The notes below the pieces were generated by a model that saw only the letters and a program-made list of their open reading frames with translations, was not told where the DNA came from and did not search any database. DNA of 64,000 bases from Macrococcoides canis (GTDB lineage Bacteria; Bacillota; Bacilli; Staphylococcales; Staphylococcaceae): positions 372,001 through 436,000 of the forward strand of contig NZ_CP021059.1 in NCBI RefSeq assembly GCF_002119805.1. The letters are read 5' to 3'. Shown in pieces: positions 1 to 8,000 of this stretch (positions are counted from its first letter, which is position 1; every line of letters begins with the position of its first letter). The position numbers and the translations under genes are program-made.

Positions 1-474
1 ACGAAATCATATATGGAGGATGCGCATTTTATGGCTAAGTTGAAACAAGCACCGGCATTTACGTCTGCTGATATAAGCGATTATGATGGTGTATATTTTA
101 CGGGAGGCCATGGTGTGATGTTTGATTTTCCGGATAATATGGAATTGAAACAGCTGATTGCACGTATGGATAAAGAAGGGAAAGTAATAGCTTCAGTCTG
201 TCATGGGACAGCTGCATTGCTGAACGTTGAAGATGAATGGTTAAAAGATAGAAGTGTTGCAGGATTCTCAAATATGGAAGAAAAGCTTGCAGGGAAAACA
301 AATCTAGTACCATTCTTACTTGAGACAGAACTTAAAAAGTCGGGTGCTAAATATGAAAAGGCACTATTACCTTATACATCTAAAGTTGTCGTCGATAAAA
401 ATGTGATTACTGGGCAGAACCCACAGTCTCCTAAAGGGGTTGGGAAGGCCGTTTTGAAATATTTACAGCAATAG
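1..474 (+). CDS. DJ-1/PfpI family protein (type 1 glutamine amidotransferase-like), 5' partial
   Basis: The reading frame is open from base 1, so the gene begins upstream of the window; about 157 residues are visible. It shows the DJ-1/PfpI fold signature: a YFTGGHG loop and the nucleophile elbow SVCHG, whose Cys is residue 63 counted from the first in-frame ATG at 13. Family members of about 220 residues act as glyoxalases, deglycases or chaperones (Hsp31 type), and staphylococci carry close relatives. The missing N-terminal 60 or so residues would hold the conserved Glu. The exact substrate cannot be told from this part. The family call is firm, the function open. Confidence 0.85.
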   Translation, partial: TKSYMEDAHFMAKLKQAPAFTSADISDYDGVYFTGGHGVMFDFPDNMELKQLIARMDKEGKVIASVCHGTAALLNVEDEWLKDRSVAGFSNMEEKLAGKTNLVPFLLETELKKSGAKYEKALLPYTSKVVVDKNVITGQNPQSPKGVGKAVLKYLQQ

Positions 475-544
475 CCGACAATAATGGCAAATCCTATAAT
501 TTTCCTATAGTATTAAAGTACGAACAATTTGTAGGAGAATGCAT

Positions 545-904
545 GTGAAATATTTCTTGATTACAGTCGGAGTCGTATCGACGATTCTTGGATTTATTGG
601 TGCTGTGTTACCATTACTTCCGACAACGCCATTTTTATTGTTAGCTATATTCTGTTTTGCACGAAGTTCAGAACGTTTTCATCAATGGTTAACTGAAACG
701 CAACTATATAAAAGCTATGTTCAGGAGTTTTATGAACAAAGAGGATACACGATGAAAAAGAAGCTGCAGCTACTACTTTCAGTTTATATCGTTGTAGGAT
801 TTTCGATATACATGATTGATCACCTCTACGTGAGAATCGGTCTTGTGATTATGTTGATATTACAGACAGTTGTTTTGTTCTTTTGTGTTAAAACGATAAA
901 ATAA
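545..904 (+). CDS. YbaN/DUF454 family small membrane protein
   Basis: A 119-residue hydrophobic protein with the DUF454 signature near the N terminus (GAVLPLLPTTPFLLLA, then CFARSSERFHQWL) and about three membrane segments: residues 5-40, split around the proline-rich loop, and two at about 75-115. An in-frame ATG exists at 539, but the ribosome site AGGAG (533-537) lies only 1 base from it. The GTG at 545 has the normal 7-base spacing and is the better start. The E. coli relative is YbaN; no biochemical function is established. It stands alone between the DJ-1-like gene and a convergent terminator. Confidence 0.8.
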   Translation: MKYFLITVGVVSTILGFIGAVLPLLPTTPFLLLAIFCFARSSERFHQWLTETQLYKSYVQEFYEQRGYTMKKKLQLLLSVYIVVGFSIYMIDHLYVRIGLVIMLILQTVVLFFCVKTIK

Positions 905-906
905 TA

Positions 907-960
907 AAAGAATCTCCCGATCTGACCACTGAAGGTCACATCAGGAGATTCTTTATTTTT
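907..960. terminator. Bidirectional terminator between ybaN-like gene and lacI-type regulator
   Basis: The arms AAAGAATCTCC (907-917) and GGAGATTCTTT (944-954) are perfectly complementary, with A-rich and T-rich flanks on either side. The hairpin serves the plus-strand YbaN-like gene and the minus-strand regulator, whose stop codon lies at its edge. An inner hairpin TGACC...GGTCA sits in the loop. Confidence 0.8.
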
Positions 961-1960
961 TGATAACTGTTTCACGTTCAATGAGTCGATGCGGAATAAC
1001 GAATCTTGTGCCATCGATGTGCTCGCCTCTTATAAGGCTGGCAAGTTTATTCATTGCCTTTTGACCGAGTTTCGATGTCTCGATATCGAGTGTCGTTAAA
1101 TATGGATGTGTCAATGTTGAGAATATGGAATTATTGAAACTGATCACGGAAATATCATCGGGAACTTTATAGCCGTATAGCTCTACAAGCTGAATGATGC
1201 GTAATGCAAAGATATCATCAAGTGCAATAATCGCTGTAGCTTTTGTTCGTTTAATCGTATCTTCTAAAATGATGTAATCATTATGTTCATTTAAAGTCAG
1301 ACTTTGGTGGACATTCAGCGATTCCAGCATCATTGCTTTCTGATAGCCGAAGTAACGTTCGTAAAAAATATTCTCTACTGTTGTATTTGTGATAAATAAA
1401 ATTTCTTTATGCCCTTGTGTGATTAAATAATCAGTCGCCTCCTGGCCGAGTAGCTGGTTATCGTTATCTACATATACGGTTTCTGAAGGATTGTTATAAG
1501 GTTGACCGATCAGTACGAAAGGAATATCATGCTGACGCAAGTACATCATGATAGGATCATCGATTACGGAATACGTGATGATGAAACCGCCTACCTGCTT
1601 TTCTGTGTGCATTGCCTTTACATTCTCAAACAACGTATCGATATCTTTCGCAATGGCAAGTGCAGTGGTCAAATTATGAGTACGTGCTTCTCCGTTGATA
1701 GCTTCTATAATTTCCAGGAAGAACGGATTTGCGAGACGTTCCTTTGAATTAAGTGGCGGTAAGATGATACCGACAGCACTCGTTGTACGTTTGCCGAGAT
1801 TTCTTGCAGAAATATTTGGGACATAGCCGAGCTCATCCATGACTTTCTGTACTTTCCTCTTTGTCGCTTGAGAAATGCTGGGGTGATCGTTAATTACACG
1901 AGATACAGTACTCGTAGCAACGCCTGCAGCACGTGCAACATCTTTAACTGTTATCGTCAT
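953..1960 (-). CDS. LacI family transcriptional regulator (MalR-like)
   Basis: A 335-residue repressor. Residues 3-25 form the LacI helix-turn-helix (VKDVARAAGVATSTVSRVIN), followed by the hinge helix around residues 48-58 and a periplasmic-binding-protein-like effector domain to the end. Of two adjacent ATGs, the inner one at 1960 has the better spacing (6 bases) from AGGAGG. It is transcribed away from the PTS gene, and two near-identical operators lie in the divergent region, so it very likely represses the PTS gene and itself. The resemblance to MalR and the PTS type suggest maltose or another glucoside as the signal. That ligand is inference. Confidence 0.88.
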   Translation of the reverse strand: MTITVKDVARAAGVATSTVSRVINDHPSISQATKRKVQKVMDELGYVPNISARNLGKRTTSAVGIILPPLNSKERLANPFFLEIIEAINGEARTHNLTTALAIAKDIDTLFENVKAMHTEKQVGGFIITYSVIDDPIMMYLRQHDIPFVLIGQPYNNPSETVYVDNDNQLLGQEATDYLITQGHKEILFITNTTVENIFYERYFGYQKAMMLESLNVHQSLTLNEHNDYIILEDTIKRTKATAIIALDDIFALRIIQLVELYGYKVPDDISVISFNNSIFSTLTHPYLTTLDIETSKLGQKAMNKLASLIRGEHIDGTRFVIPHRLIERETVIKK

Positions 1961-2000
1961 CATATACCTCCTTGTTGTTGCATGATTTAATTCTATAATG

Positions 2001-2016
2001 ACGCAAACGATTGCGT
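2001..2016. promoter_or_regulatory. LacI-family operator O1
   Basis: The sequence ACGCAAACGATTGCGT has 6-base inverted arms around a central ACGA, the classic LacI/MalR operator form with a central CG. It lies just upstream of the regulator gene in its own leader or promoter region, consistent with autoregulation. Confidence 0.75.
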
Positions 2017-2052
2017 TAGTCAATACTCATATAAAAACTCAATAAAATACTA

Positions 2053-2081
2053 TTTACAAAAATATATTACAGTGATATATT
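2053..2081 (+). promoter_or_regulatory. SigA-type promoter of the PTS gene
   Basis: The -35 element TTTACA (2053-2058), a 17-base spacer and the -10 element TATATT (2076-2081) lie 48 bases upstream of the GTG start. The second operator begins 8 bases after the -10, over the expected transcription start. Confidence 0.6.
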
Positions 2082-2088
2082 GAATTCA

Positions 2089-2104
2089 ACGAAACCGATT
2101 GCAT
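2089..2104. promoter_or_regulatory. LacI-family operator O2 at the PTS transcription start
   Basis: The sequence ACGAAACCGATTGCAT matches O1 at 13 of 16 positions. Its place directly downstream of the -10 box is where a bound repressor blocks initiation. The centre-to-centre distance from O1 is 88 bases, which would allow looping. Confidence 0.7.
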
Positions 2105-2128
2105 AAAAATAAAAAGGAGTTGAATGCA

Positions 2129-4297
2129 GTGAAAAATTTATTAAGTTTTGAGTTCTGGCAAAAGTTCGGGAAAGCATTGATGGTTGTTGTTGCAGTAATG
2201 CCAGCTGCAGGTTTGATGATCAGTATCGGGAAATCGATTCCATTAATCAGTCCGGATATGCAGATGTTAATTACGATTGGTGGGGTTATCGAGAGTATCG
2301 GTTGGGCAATTATCGGGAACCTACATTTACTCTTTGCACTCGCTATTGGTGGAAGCTGGGCGAAAGAGCGCGCAGGTGGAGCATTTGCAGCAGGGATTGC
2401 ATTTATTTTAATTAACCGTATTACTGGAGCTATATTTGGTGTAAACAGTGCGATGCTCGCAGATGATAAAGCTTTTACACATACATTATTCGGAACGAAG
2501 ATTATGATTAAAGGGTTCTTTACAAGTGTATTAGAAGCACCTGCACTGAATATGGGTGTGTTTGTAGGAATCATCGCAGGGTTTGTTGGTGCGAATGCAT
2601 ATAATAAATATTACAACTACCGTAAGTTGCCAGATGCGTTATCTTTCTTCAATGGGAAACGTTTCGTACCATTCGTTGTTATTTTATGGTCAACAATTGT
2701 AGCGATTATTCTTTCTATCGTATGGCCATATATTCAAGCAGGAATTAACAACTTCGGTCTATGGATCGCAACATCTAAAGATACGGCGCCAATACTGGCA
2801 CCATTCTTATTTGGATTCTTAGAGCGTTTATTATTACCATTTGGATTACACCATATGCTTACAATTCCAATTAACTATACACAGCTTGGTGGAACATATG
2901 AAATTCTTTCTGGTGCACAAGCAGGTACGAAAGTATATGGACAAGATCCATTATGGCTTGCATGGGCAACAGACTTAGTAAACTTAAATCACGCTGGAGA
3001 TACAGCACAATATAACCATGTATTAAATTCATTTACACCTGCACGTTTTAAAGTAGGACAAATGATTGGTTCAAGCGGTATTTTAATGGGGCTTGCTTAT
3101 GCGATGTACCGTAACGTTGATAAAGATAAGAAGCCGAAATATAAATCAATGTATTTTTCAGCTGCAATCGCAGTATTCTTGACAGGTGTAACAGAACCTT
3201 TAGAATTCATGTTTATGTTTGTAGCAGCACCACTTTATGCTGTGTATGCATTGATTCAAGGTGCAGCATTCGCGATGGCAGACGTTATTAACTTACGTGT
3301 CCATTCATTTGGAACAATCGAACTATTAACACGTACACCGCTTGCGCTTAAAGCAGGACTTGGTGGAGACTTGATTAACTTTGTGTTAACGACAATTGGA
3401 TTTGCAATCGGAACATATTTCATTGCAAACTTCTTAATCAAGAAGTTCAACTTTGCAACACCAGGACGCAACGGAAACTATGAAATTGATGGTGAAGAGA
3501 ATGCTACTGAAGTTGTAGCAGCTGATAAGCAAGTGATTCAAGTTATTCATTTATTAGGTGGGAAAGACAATATTAAAGACGTAGATGCTTGTATGACAAG
3601 ACTGCGAGTAAGTGTTAATGATAAATCTAAAGTTGGTACTGAAGCAGATTGGAAGAAAGCTGGGGCGATGGGGCTTATCGTTAAAGATAACGGTGTACAG
3701 GCTGTTTATGGTCCTAAAGCCGATGTATTAAAATCAGATATCGAAGATTTATTGCAATCTGGTGCTGATATTCCAGAACCAGAAGAAACAATGGTTCAGC
3801 CAACTGTACTGGATAACACTGATAGTGCTGGGTTTACAGGTCATGTACATCAACTACGTGCAGTTGCAGATGGGGAAGTCATCGATATTACTGATGTGAA
3901 CGACCCGGTATTCTCGCAGAAGATGATGGGTGAAGGCTATGCAGTAAAGCCGGAATCAGAAGAAGTGGTATCACCAGTAGATGGAGAAATTATCAGCATC
4001 TTCCCGACGAAACATGCAATCGGTATTAGAACGAACGATGGAATAGAAGTACTCGTACATATGGGTATTGAAACAGTTCAAATGAAACAACCGGCTTCAC
4101 GTGTTGTGGTCAACGATGGACAAAAGGTAAAAGCCGGAGATACATTAGCGTATATGGATCTGACTGCAGTAAGAGCAGAAGGTAAGGATACGACAATTAT
4201 CATCGTGATGACCAACAGTGATAAAGTTGATACATTACAGTTAAATAAAACAGGAATCGTCCAAAAAGGTGAAACAGTTGGAACGATGACGGTGTAA
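2129..4297 (+). CDS. PTS sugar transporter EIICBA (glucose family; maltose/alpha-glucoside or glucose)
   Basis: A 722-residue fused permease of the phosphotransferase system that imports and phosphorylates a sugar at the membrane. The EIIC domain (about residues 1-430) holds some ten membrane spans and the ITEPLEF-type motif GVTEPLEF. EIIB (about 450-530) carries the phospho-Cys488 in DACMTRLRV. EIIA (about 570-700) carries the phospho-His644 in VLVHMGIE. GTG 2129 is preferred over an upstream TTG because AAGGAG lies 9 bases before it. The N-terminal FEFWQKFGKALMVVVAVMPAAG type resembles streptococcal and enterococcal glucose/maltose carriers such as MalT/PtsG, so maltose is a fair guess, supported by the MalR-like regulator. 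Glucose or another glucoside cannot be excluded. Confidence 0.9.
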   Translation: MKNLLSFEFWQKFGKALMVVVAVMPAAGLMISIGKSIPLISPDMQMLITIGGVIESIGWAIIGNLHLLFALAIGGSWAKERAGGAFAAGIAFILINRITGAIFGVNSAMLADDKAFTHTLFGTKIMIKGFFTSVLEAPALNMGVFVGIIAGFVGANAYNKYYNYRKLPDALSFFNGKRFVPFVVILWSTIVAIILSIVWPYIQAGINNFGLWIATSKDTAPILAPFLFGFLERLLLPFGLHHMLTIPINYTQLGGTYEILSGAQAGTKVYGQDPLWLAWATDLVNLNHAGDTAQYNHVLNSFTPARFKVGQMIGSSGILMGLAYAMYRNVDKDKKPKYKSMYFSAAIAVFLTGVTEPLEFMFMFVAAPLYAVYALIQGAAFAMADVINLRVHSFGTIELLTRTPLALKAGLGGDLINFVLTTIGFAIGTYFIANFLIKKFNFATPGRNGNYEIDGEENATEVVAADKQVIQVIHLLGGKDNIKDVDACMTRLRVSVNDKSKVGTEADWKKAGAMGLIVKDNGVQAVYGPKADVLKSDIEDLLQSGADIPEPEETMVQPTVLDNTDSAGFTGHVHQLRAVADGEVIDITDVNDPVFSQKMMGEGYAVKPESEEVVSPVDGEIISIFPTKHAIGIRTNDGIEVLVHMGIETVQMKQPASRVVVNDGQKVKAGDTLAYMDLTAVRAEGKDTTIIIVMTNSDKVDTLQLNKTGIVQKGETVGTMTV

Positions 4298-4300
4298 TCA

Positions 4301-4326
4301 AAAAGACAGTCTTAGGACTGTCTTTT
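4301..4326 (+). terminator. Hairpin after the PTS gene
   Basis: AAAAGACAGTC pairs with GACTGTCTTTT around a 4-base loop, with a short T-run. The next gene follows 40 bases later and may be reached by read-through, since no separate strong promoter is obvious. Confidence 0.7.
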
Positions 4327-4365
4327 CGTTATAATAGAGATAATTAATGGTAAGGAGCGAATGCA

Positions 4366-5187
4366 GTGAAAGTATTAACATTAAATACCCACAGCTGGTT
4401 AGAAGACGATCAGGAAGAGAAAATGGATGTTATCGTAGCGCGTATATTAAAAGCGGACTATGACATTATTGCACTTCAGGAAGTGAATCAATTATCAGAG
4501 AATGATGTTGTCGATGCACCAAATAATCTTTGCCCTTTATTAGATCAGAACCCTATTAAAGAAGGCAACTTCGCGTACGAAATTGTTGAAAAATTACGTG
4601 CCCAAGGTGCAACCTATTACTGGAGCTATGCAATGAGTCATATCGGCTATGATATCTATGAAGAAGGTAGCGCATTGCTATCTAAAGCCCCGATTGATCC
4701 ATATGCAGTATTTGTTTCAATAGAAGAAAGTCCAGATGACTTTAAATCAAGGAAAATATTATTCGGAAAAACGAATATAGACAATGATGAAGTACTTGCA
4801 GTCAGCTGTCACTATTCATGGTGGGTAACCCAGGCAGAAGGATTCAGCTATGAATGGAATAATACAATTAATACATTATCGCATTATGACATGCCGAAAC
4901 TCGTGATGGGCGACTTTAACAATCCGGAAGGCACTGAAGGATACAGTTATGTGCTGCGAAGTGAAGCGAATATACAGGATACATATGAAGTAGCGGAAAA
5001 ACGAAAAGGCAGTCATACAATTGAAAAGAACATCGCCGGATGGGAAGAAAACGATGGCAAGCTGAGAATCGACTTTATCTTCAGCACTCCAGAATTCAAA
5101 GTGTTACATCACGGTACAGTATTTGACGGGGAGACGGAAGCAGTTGTGAGTGATCACTTCGGAGTGGAAGTGGAAATAGAACTATAA
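4366..5187 (+). CDS. Endonuclease/exonuclease/phosphatase (EEP) fold protein
   Basis: A 273-residue protein with the EEP active-site pattern: LNTHSW (Asn7), the metal-binding Glu39 in ALQEV, GDFNNPEG in the middle and the terminal SDHFGVEVEI (Asp-His). The family hydrolyses phosphodiesters or phosphomonoesters in nucleic acids, inositol phosphates and sphingolipids. There is no signal peptide, so it is probably cytosolic. The GTG start has AAGGAG 9 bases upstream, inside a GGAGNNGAATGCAGTG context nearly identical to that of the PTS gene. As the second gene behind an EIICBA it may act on a product of the imported sugar, a pairing seen in other Firmicutes. The substrate is unknown. Confidence 0.8.
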   Translation: MKVLTLNTHSWLEDDQEEKMDVIVARILKADYDIIALQEVNQLSENDVVDAPNNLCPLLDQNPIKEGNFAYEIVEKLRAQGATYYWSYAMSHIGYDIYEEGSALLSKAPIDPYAVFVSIEESPDDFKSRKILFGKTNIDNDEVLAVSCHYSWWVTQAEGFSYEWNNTINTLSHYDMPKLVMGDFNNPEGTEGYSYVLRSEANIQDTYEVAEKRKGSHTIEKNIAGWEENDGKLRIDFIFSTPEFKVLHHGTVFDGETEAVVSDHFGVEVEIEL

Positions 5188-5189
5188 TG

Positions 5190-5222
5190 AATACCAGCCA
5201 TGTGCTGGTATTTTTTGTTTGG
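5190..5222 (+). terminator. Terminator, copy 1 of a 33-bp exact repeat
   Basis: The stem ATACCAGC/GCTGGTAT with loop CATGT is followed by TTTTTTG, directly after the EEP gene. The same 33 bases recur at 7249-7281 after the anti-sigma gene. Confidence 0.85.
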
Positions 5223-5244
5223 GATGCTGTTTGGGGTGTTGATG

Positions 5245-5574
5245 CATATACCACGCTCCGTACGTGCGTTTTAGTGCTGTTTTGCATATACCAAGCTCCG
5301 TACGTGCACCAGCACCTCATTCTGCATTTACCAGGCTCCATACGTGCACCAGCACCTCATTCTGCATATACCAAGCTCCGTACGTGCACCAGCACCTCAT
5401 TCTGCATATACCAAGGTCCGTACGTGCACCAGTACCTCATTCTGCATATACCAAGCTCCGTACGTGCACCAGCACCTCATTCTGCATATACCAGGCTCCG
5501 TACGTGCACCAGTACCTCATTTTGCATATACCAAGCTCCGTACGTGCATCCGGGTACCATTCTGCATATACCAT
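5245..5574. repeat. 40-bp tandem repeat array (8 units plus a partial)
   Basis: Eight head-to-tail 40-base units start at 5245, 5285, 5325, 5365, 5405, 5445, 5485 and 5525, and a 10-base partial unit starts at 5565. The core is CATATACCAAGCTCCGTACG followed by TGCACCAGCACCTCATTCTG. Inner units differ by 1-4 bases; the first and last units diverge in their second half, as expected when an array grows from the middle. There are no unique spacers, so it is not a CRISPR. It is much GC-richer than its surroundings and contains the palindrome CGTACG and the dyad GTGCACCAGCAC. The unit is stop-free in all three plus frames, but nothing suggests it is translated. Confidence 0.92.
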
Positions 5575-5691
5575 CTAATATATTCGCGCGATCATAAGGT
5601 AAGCACTGTAAAATTCAAAAATATTTTATGCTATTGATAGAATACCTATAAAATAAACGAATATATATGTAGAAGTGAAAGGAGTGATATA

Positions 5692-6222
5692 ATGAATGAT
5701 TTTGACGCGTCTATCATCAGGAAAATCAAACATAGAAATGAACACGGTATAGAATTATTACTGAAAAGGTATGGGGGATTGATAAAGTCTATAGCGAAGC
5801 ATAATCTGTACCTTTATGAAACGCATATAGAAGAGTGTATAAATGATGTGTTAATTGCTATATGGAACAATATAGATTCTTATAATCCAGAGAAGAGTTC
5901 TTTTAAAAATTGGATTGGCGTTATTACTAAATATCATGCAATTGATACTTTGAGAAAACATAGCAGATATACTTATAATCAGCTTGATAGTGCAAAAAAT
6001 GAAGGTATTAAAGACAAATATGAAATGTATATAGATGAACTTTGGCAGGAACTGATCGAACCTTTAAGTTCTGACGATAAAGAAATAATGACTAGAATTT
6101 TTATTGAAGGATACAGTCCAGATGAAGTGGCACATTCAATGAATAAAAATACAAGTAATATTTATAACCGTATTTCTAGAGCGAAAGAAAAAATTCGTAA
6201 ACTGAAAGGAGATTCATTATGA
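5692..6222 (+). CDS. ECF-type RNA polymerase sigma factor
   Basis: A 176-residue sigma-70 family protein. Region 2 spans about residues 20-95 (HIEECINDVLIAIWNNIDSY, then FKNWIGVITKYHAIDTLRKH). Region 4 spans about 120-172 and holds a helix-turn-helix (GYSPDEVAHSMNKNTSNIYN). The start ATG follows AAAGGAG at good spacing. The stop overlaps the start of the next gene (ATGA), so the two are translationally coupled, as is usual for a sigma factor and its anti-sigma. It probably redirects RNA polymerase to envelope-stress or similar genes; the regulon is unknown. The pair is AT-rich and sits between two identical terminators. Confidence 0.88.
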   Translation: MNDFDASIIRKIKHRNEHGIELLLKRYGGLIKSIAKHNLYLYETHIEECINDVLIAIWNNIDSYNPEKSSFKNWIGVITKYHAIDTLRKHSRYTYNQLDSAKNEGIKDKYEMYIDELWQELIEPLSSDDKEIMTRIFIEGYSPDEVAHSMNKNTSNIYNRISRAKEKIRKLKGDSL

Positions 6223-7244
6223 GACATCTATACGATAAGATGAATGAGTTGAAAATGGACGATGTTGCAATGGAAACAATGGAAAGCAGGGAAGTAAATC
6301 ATTATTTTGAAACATTTCAACAAAAAAATAATCCTGTTAAAAAGAAAAAGAAGAAAGCACCCGTTTTAGCGGTAGCAGTTGCTGTAGCTGCAATTTTAAC
6401 TCCAACATTAAATCATGATATTCAGGCAAATATTGTTCGAGCGCTTGATAATGTATCCTACTCATTTAAAGATATCATAACGCCTGAAGCAGAGAAGTAT
6501 GCGACGCATATCAATGAAACGATTAACTTAGGTAATACAGATGTTAAATTAACAGACGTGTATGTCAGCGATAAATCACTAGTATATAACTTGCTTATTG
6601 ATGGTAAAGGTAAAGATTTACATGCAGATTTATCATCGGTAAAAATAAATGGAAAAGAAGCGTATGAAGGTTCTTCAGGCGGTAGCGGCGTAATAAATAA
6701 GGATGACATTATTAGTGATAATATGGTTGTACATTTAAGAGAATCTGTACCGAAGGAAAAAATGGAAGTTGAGCTTACTTTCTCAGGTGTGAGGAGTATG
6801 TCTGGAAAAGATGAAACGGAAACAAAATCTTTCGGCTATAAATTTGAAGTTAATCCAAATGAATTAAATAAGGCAATGTTCGTTAAAGATATCCATCACA
6901 GTTTAAATTTAAATGGTGGGAAAATAAATATTAATAAAATCAAAATTTCTCCGATACATTCAAATATTACTTTAGAGAGTAATCTAGATCATAGATATAA
7001 TATTAATTTATACGACGAGCACGGGAAAATATATGCATTCGATGCGTTGAAAACAGAAAAAGATAATAGCAAGTATGTATCATCCCTATTCTTTAATCAG
7101 GACGTAGGTTCAACAGGAACAATTGATGATATGAATAAAGCACAAATATTAAAATTAGAGATAATTGATACAGGCATAGATAAGAATGGTGCTGTTAAAG
7201 AAGAAGGGAAATCAAATAAAGAGGAGATTATCATTAAGAAATAA
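6219..7244 (+). CDS. DUF4179-type membrane anti-sigma factor
   Basis: A 341-residue protein with an N-terminal cytosolic part of about 45 residues, a Lys-rich stretch (about 39-47), one membrane segment (about residues 49-66, APVLAVAVAVAAILTPTL) and a large extracytoplasmic domain with the layout of DUF4179 proteins. Such proteins are encoded right behind ECF sigma factors and hold them at the membrane until a signal arrives. The HxxxCxxC zinc motif of ZAS anti-sigmas is absent. The 4-base overlap with the sigma gene and AAAGGAG upstream support the start. The signal sensed by the outer domain cannot be read from sequence. Confidence 0.78.
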   Translation: MRHLYDKMNELKMDDVAMETMESREVNHYFETFQQKNNPVKKKKKKAPVLAVAVAVAAILTPTLNHDIQANIVRALDNVSYSFKDIITPEAEKYATHINETINLGNTDVKLTDVYVSDKSLVYNLLIDGKGKDLHADLSSVKINGKEAYEGSSGGSGVINKDDIISDNMVVHLRESVPKEKMEVELTFSGVRSMSGKDETETKSFGYKFEVNPNELNKAMFVKDIHHSLNLNGGKININKIKISPIHSNITLESNLDHRYNINLYDEHGKIYAFDALKTEKDNSKYVSSLFFNQDVGSTGTIDDMNKAQILKLEIIDTGIDKNGAVKEEGKSNKEEIIIKK

Positions 7245-7248
7245 TCAA

Positions 7249-7281
7249 AATACCAGCCATGTGCTGGTATTTTTTGTTTGG
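7249..7281 (+). terminator. Terminator, copy 2 of the 33-bp exact repeat
   Basis: Identical over 33 bases to 5190-5222 (stem ATACCAGC/GCTGGTAT, T-run, then GTTTGG). It ends the sigma/anti-sigma operon. The two copies are direct repeats 2,059 bases apart. Confidence 0.85.
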
Positions 7282-7316
7282 ATATTATTATGGCATAATT
7301 AAACTGAGGTGAGCAT

Positions 7317-8000
7317 ATGAAAATTATGATTGTAGAGGATGACCCGGTGATTCGTGAACATCTTGCTGAAGCACTGAAAAAATGGCAATACGAAGTATGC
7401 ATTGCAAAAAACTTTAATGATATCATCGATGAATTTAATAATTACAAGCCGCATATAGTATTACTAGATATTAATTTACCTGCCTATAATGGTTATTACT
7501 GGTGTCAGGAAATTAGAAAGATTTCTCAAGTTCCGATTATATTTATCAGCAGTAGAAATGATAGTATGGATCAGGTGATGGCGATGCAGATGGGTGCTGA
7601 CGACTATATCGAGAAACCATTTAATATGACGGTCACAGTATCCAAAGTTCAGGCGATGCTAAGAAGAAGTTATGACTTCTCTATTTTAGATAATTTGAAT
7701 AAAGGAATGGAGATCAATGGTGTGGAACTGATTCCAGAACAGGCAAAATTGATGTTTCACGAAGAACACATCGATTTAACTTTGACAGAACTTCAGATTA
7801 TGCAATGTTTATTTAAAGCGAATGGAAGTTTCATAAGTCGCAATGCACTCATCGAATCATGCTGGGAGTCAGAGCATTTTATTGATGATAACACTCTTGC
7901 TGTGAACATGACACGTTTACGAAAAAAACTTCAAAAACTTGATCTTCATGATTTCATTGAAACGAAGAAGAATGTCGGATACCGCATAGGTGATGTATGA
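7317..8000 (+). CDS. OmpR-family response regulator (BraR/BceR-like)
   Basis: A 227-residue regulator. The receiver domain (1-115) has the acidic pair Glu7-Asp8-Asp9, the phospho-Asp51 in VLLDINLP and a Lys in EKPF. The winged-helix DNA-binding domain covers about 130-225. Its stop overlaps the kinase start (ATGA), and an ABC transporter of the BceAB type follows, which is the arrangement of the staphylococcal BraRS-BraDE and GraRS-VraFG systems. It should activate the downstream transporter and perhaps a second one elsewhere when antimicrobial peptides such as bacitracin or nisin are present. Assignment to Bra rather than Gra rests on the operon order and is not certain. Confidence 0.88.
   Translation: MKIMIVEDDPVIREHLAEALKKWQYEVCIAKNFNDIIDEFNNYKPHIVLLDINLPAYNGYYWCQEIRKISQVPIIFISSRNDSMDQVMAMQMGADDYIEKPFNMTVTVSKVQAMLRRSYDFSILDNLNKGMEINGVELIPEQAKLMFHEEHIDLTLTELQIMQCLFKANGSFISRNALIESCWESEHFIDDNTLAVNMTRLRKKLQKLDLHDFIETKKNVGYRIGDV

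Noticed and set aside
2086-2574. Long antisense frame inside the PTS gene
   Set aside because: It mirrors the codon pattern of the sense gene, starts without a ribosome site and resembles no protein.
3256-3471. Antisense frame opposite the PTS membrane domain
   Set aside because: Shadow of the real gene; no start signals.
5245-5574. CRISPR array
   Set aside because: The units are directly adjacent with a constant 40-base period and no unique spacers, and no cas gene is in the window.
5187-5637. Repetitive proteins in three overlapping frames across the 40-bp array
   Set aside because: The openness follows from a stop-free unit with a length not divisible by three. The first ATG lies at the preceding gene stop just before a terminator, and no proper ribosome site is present.
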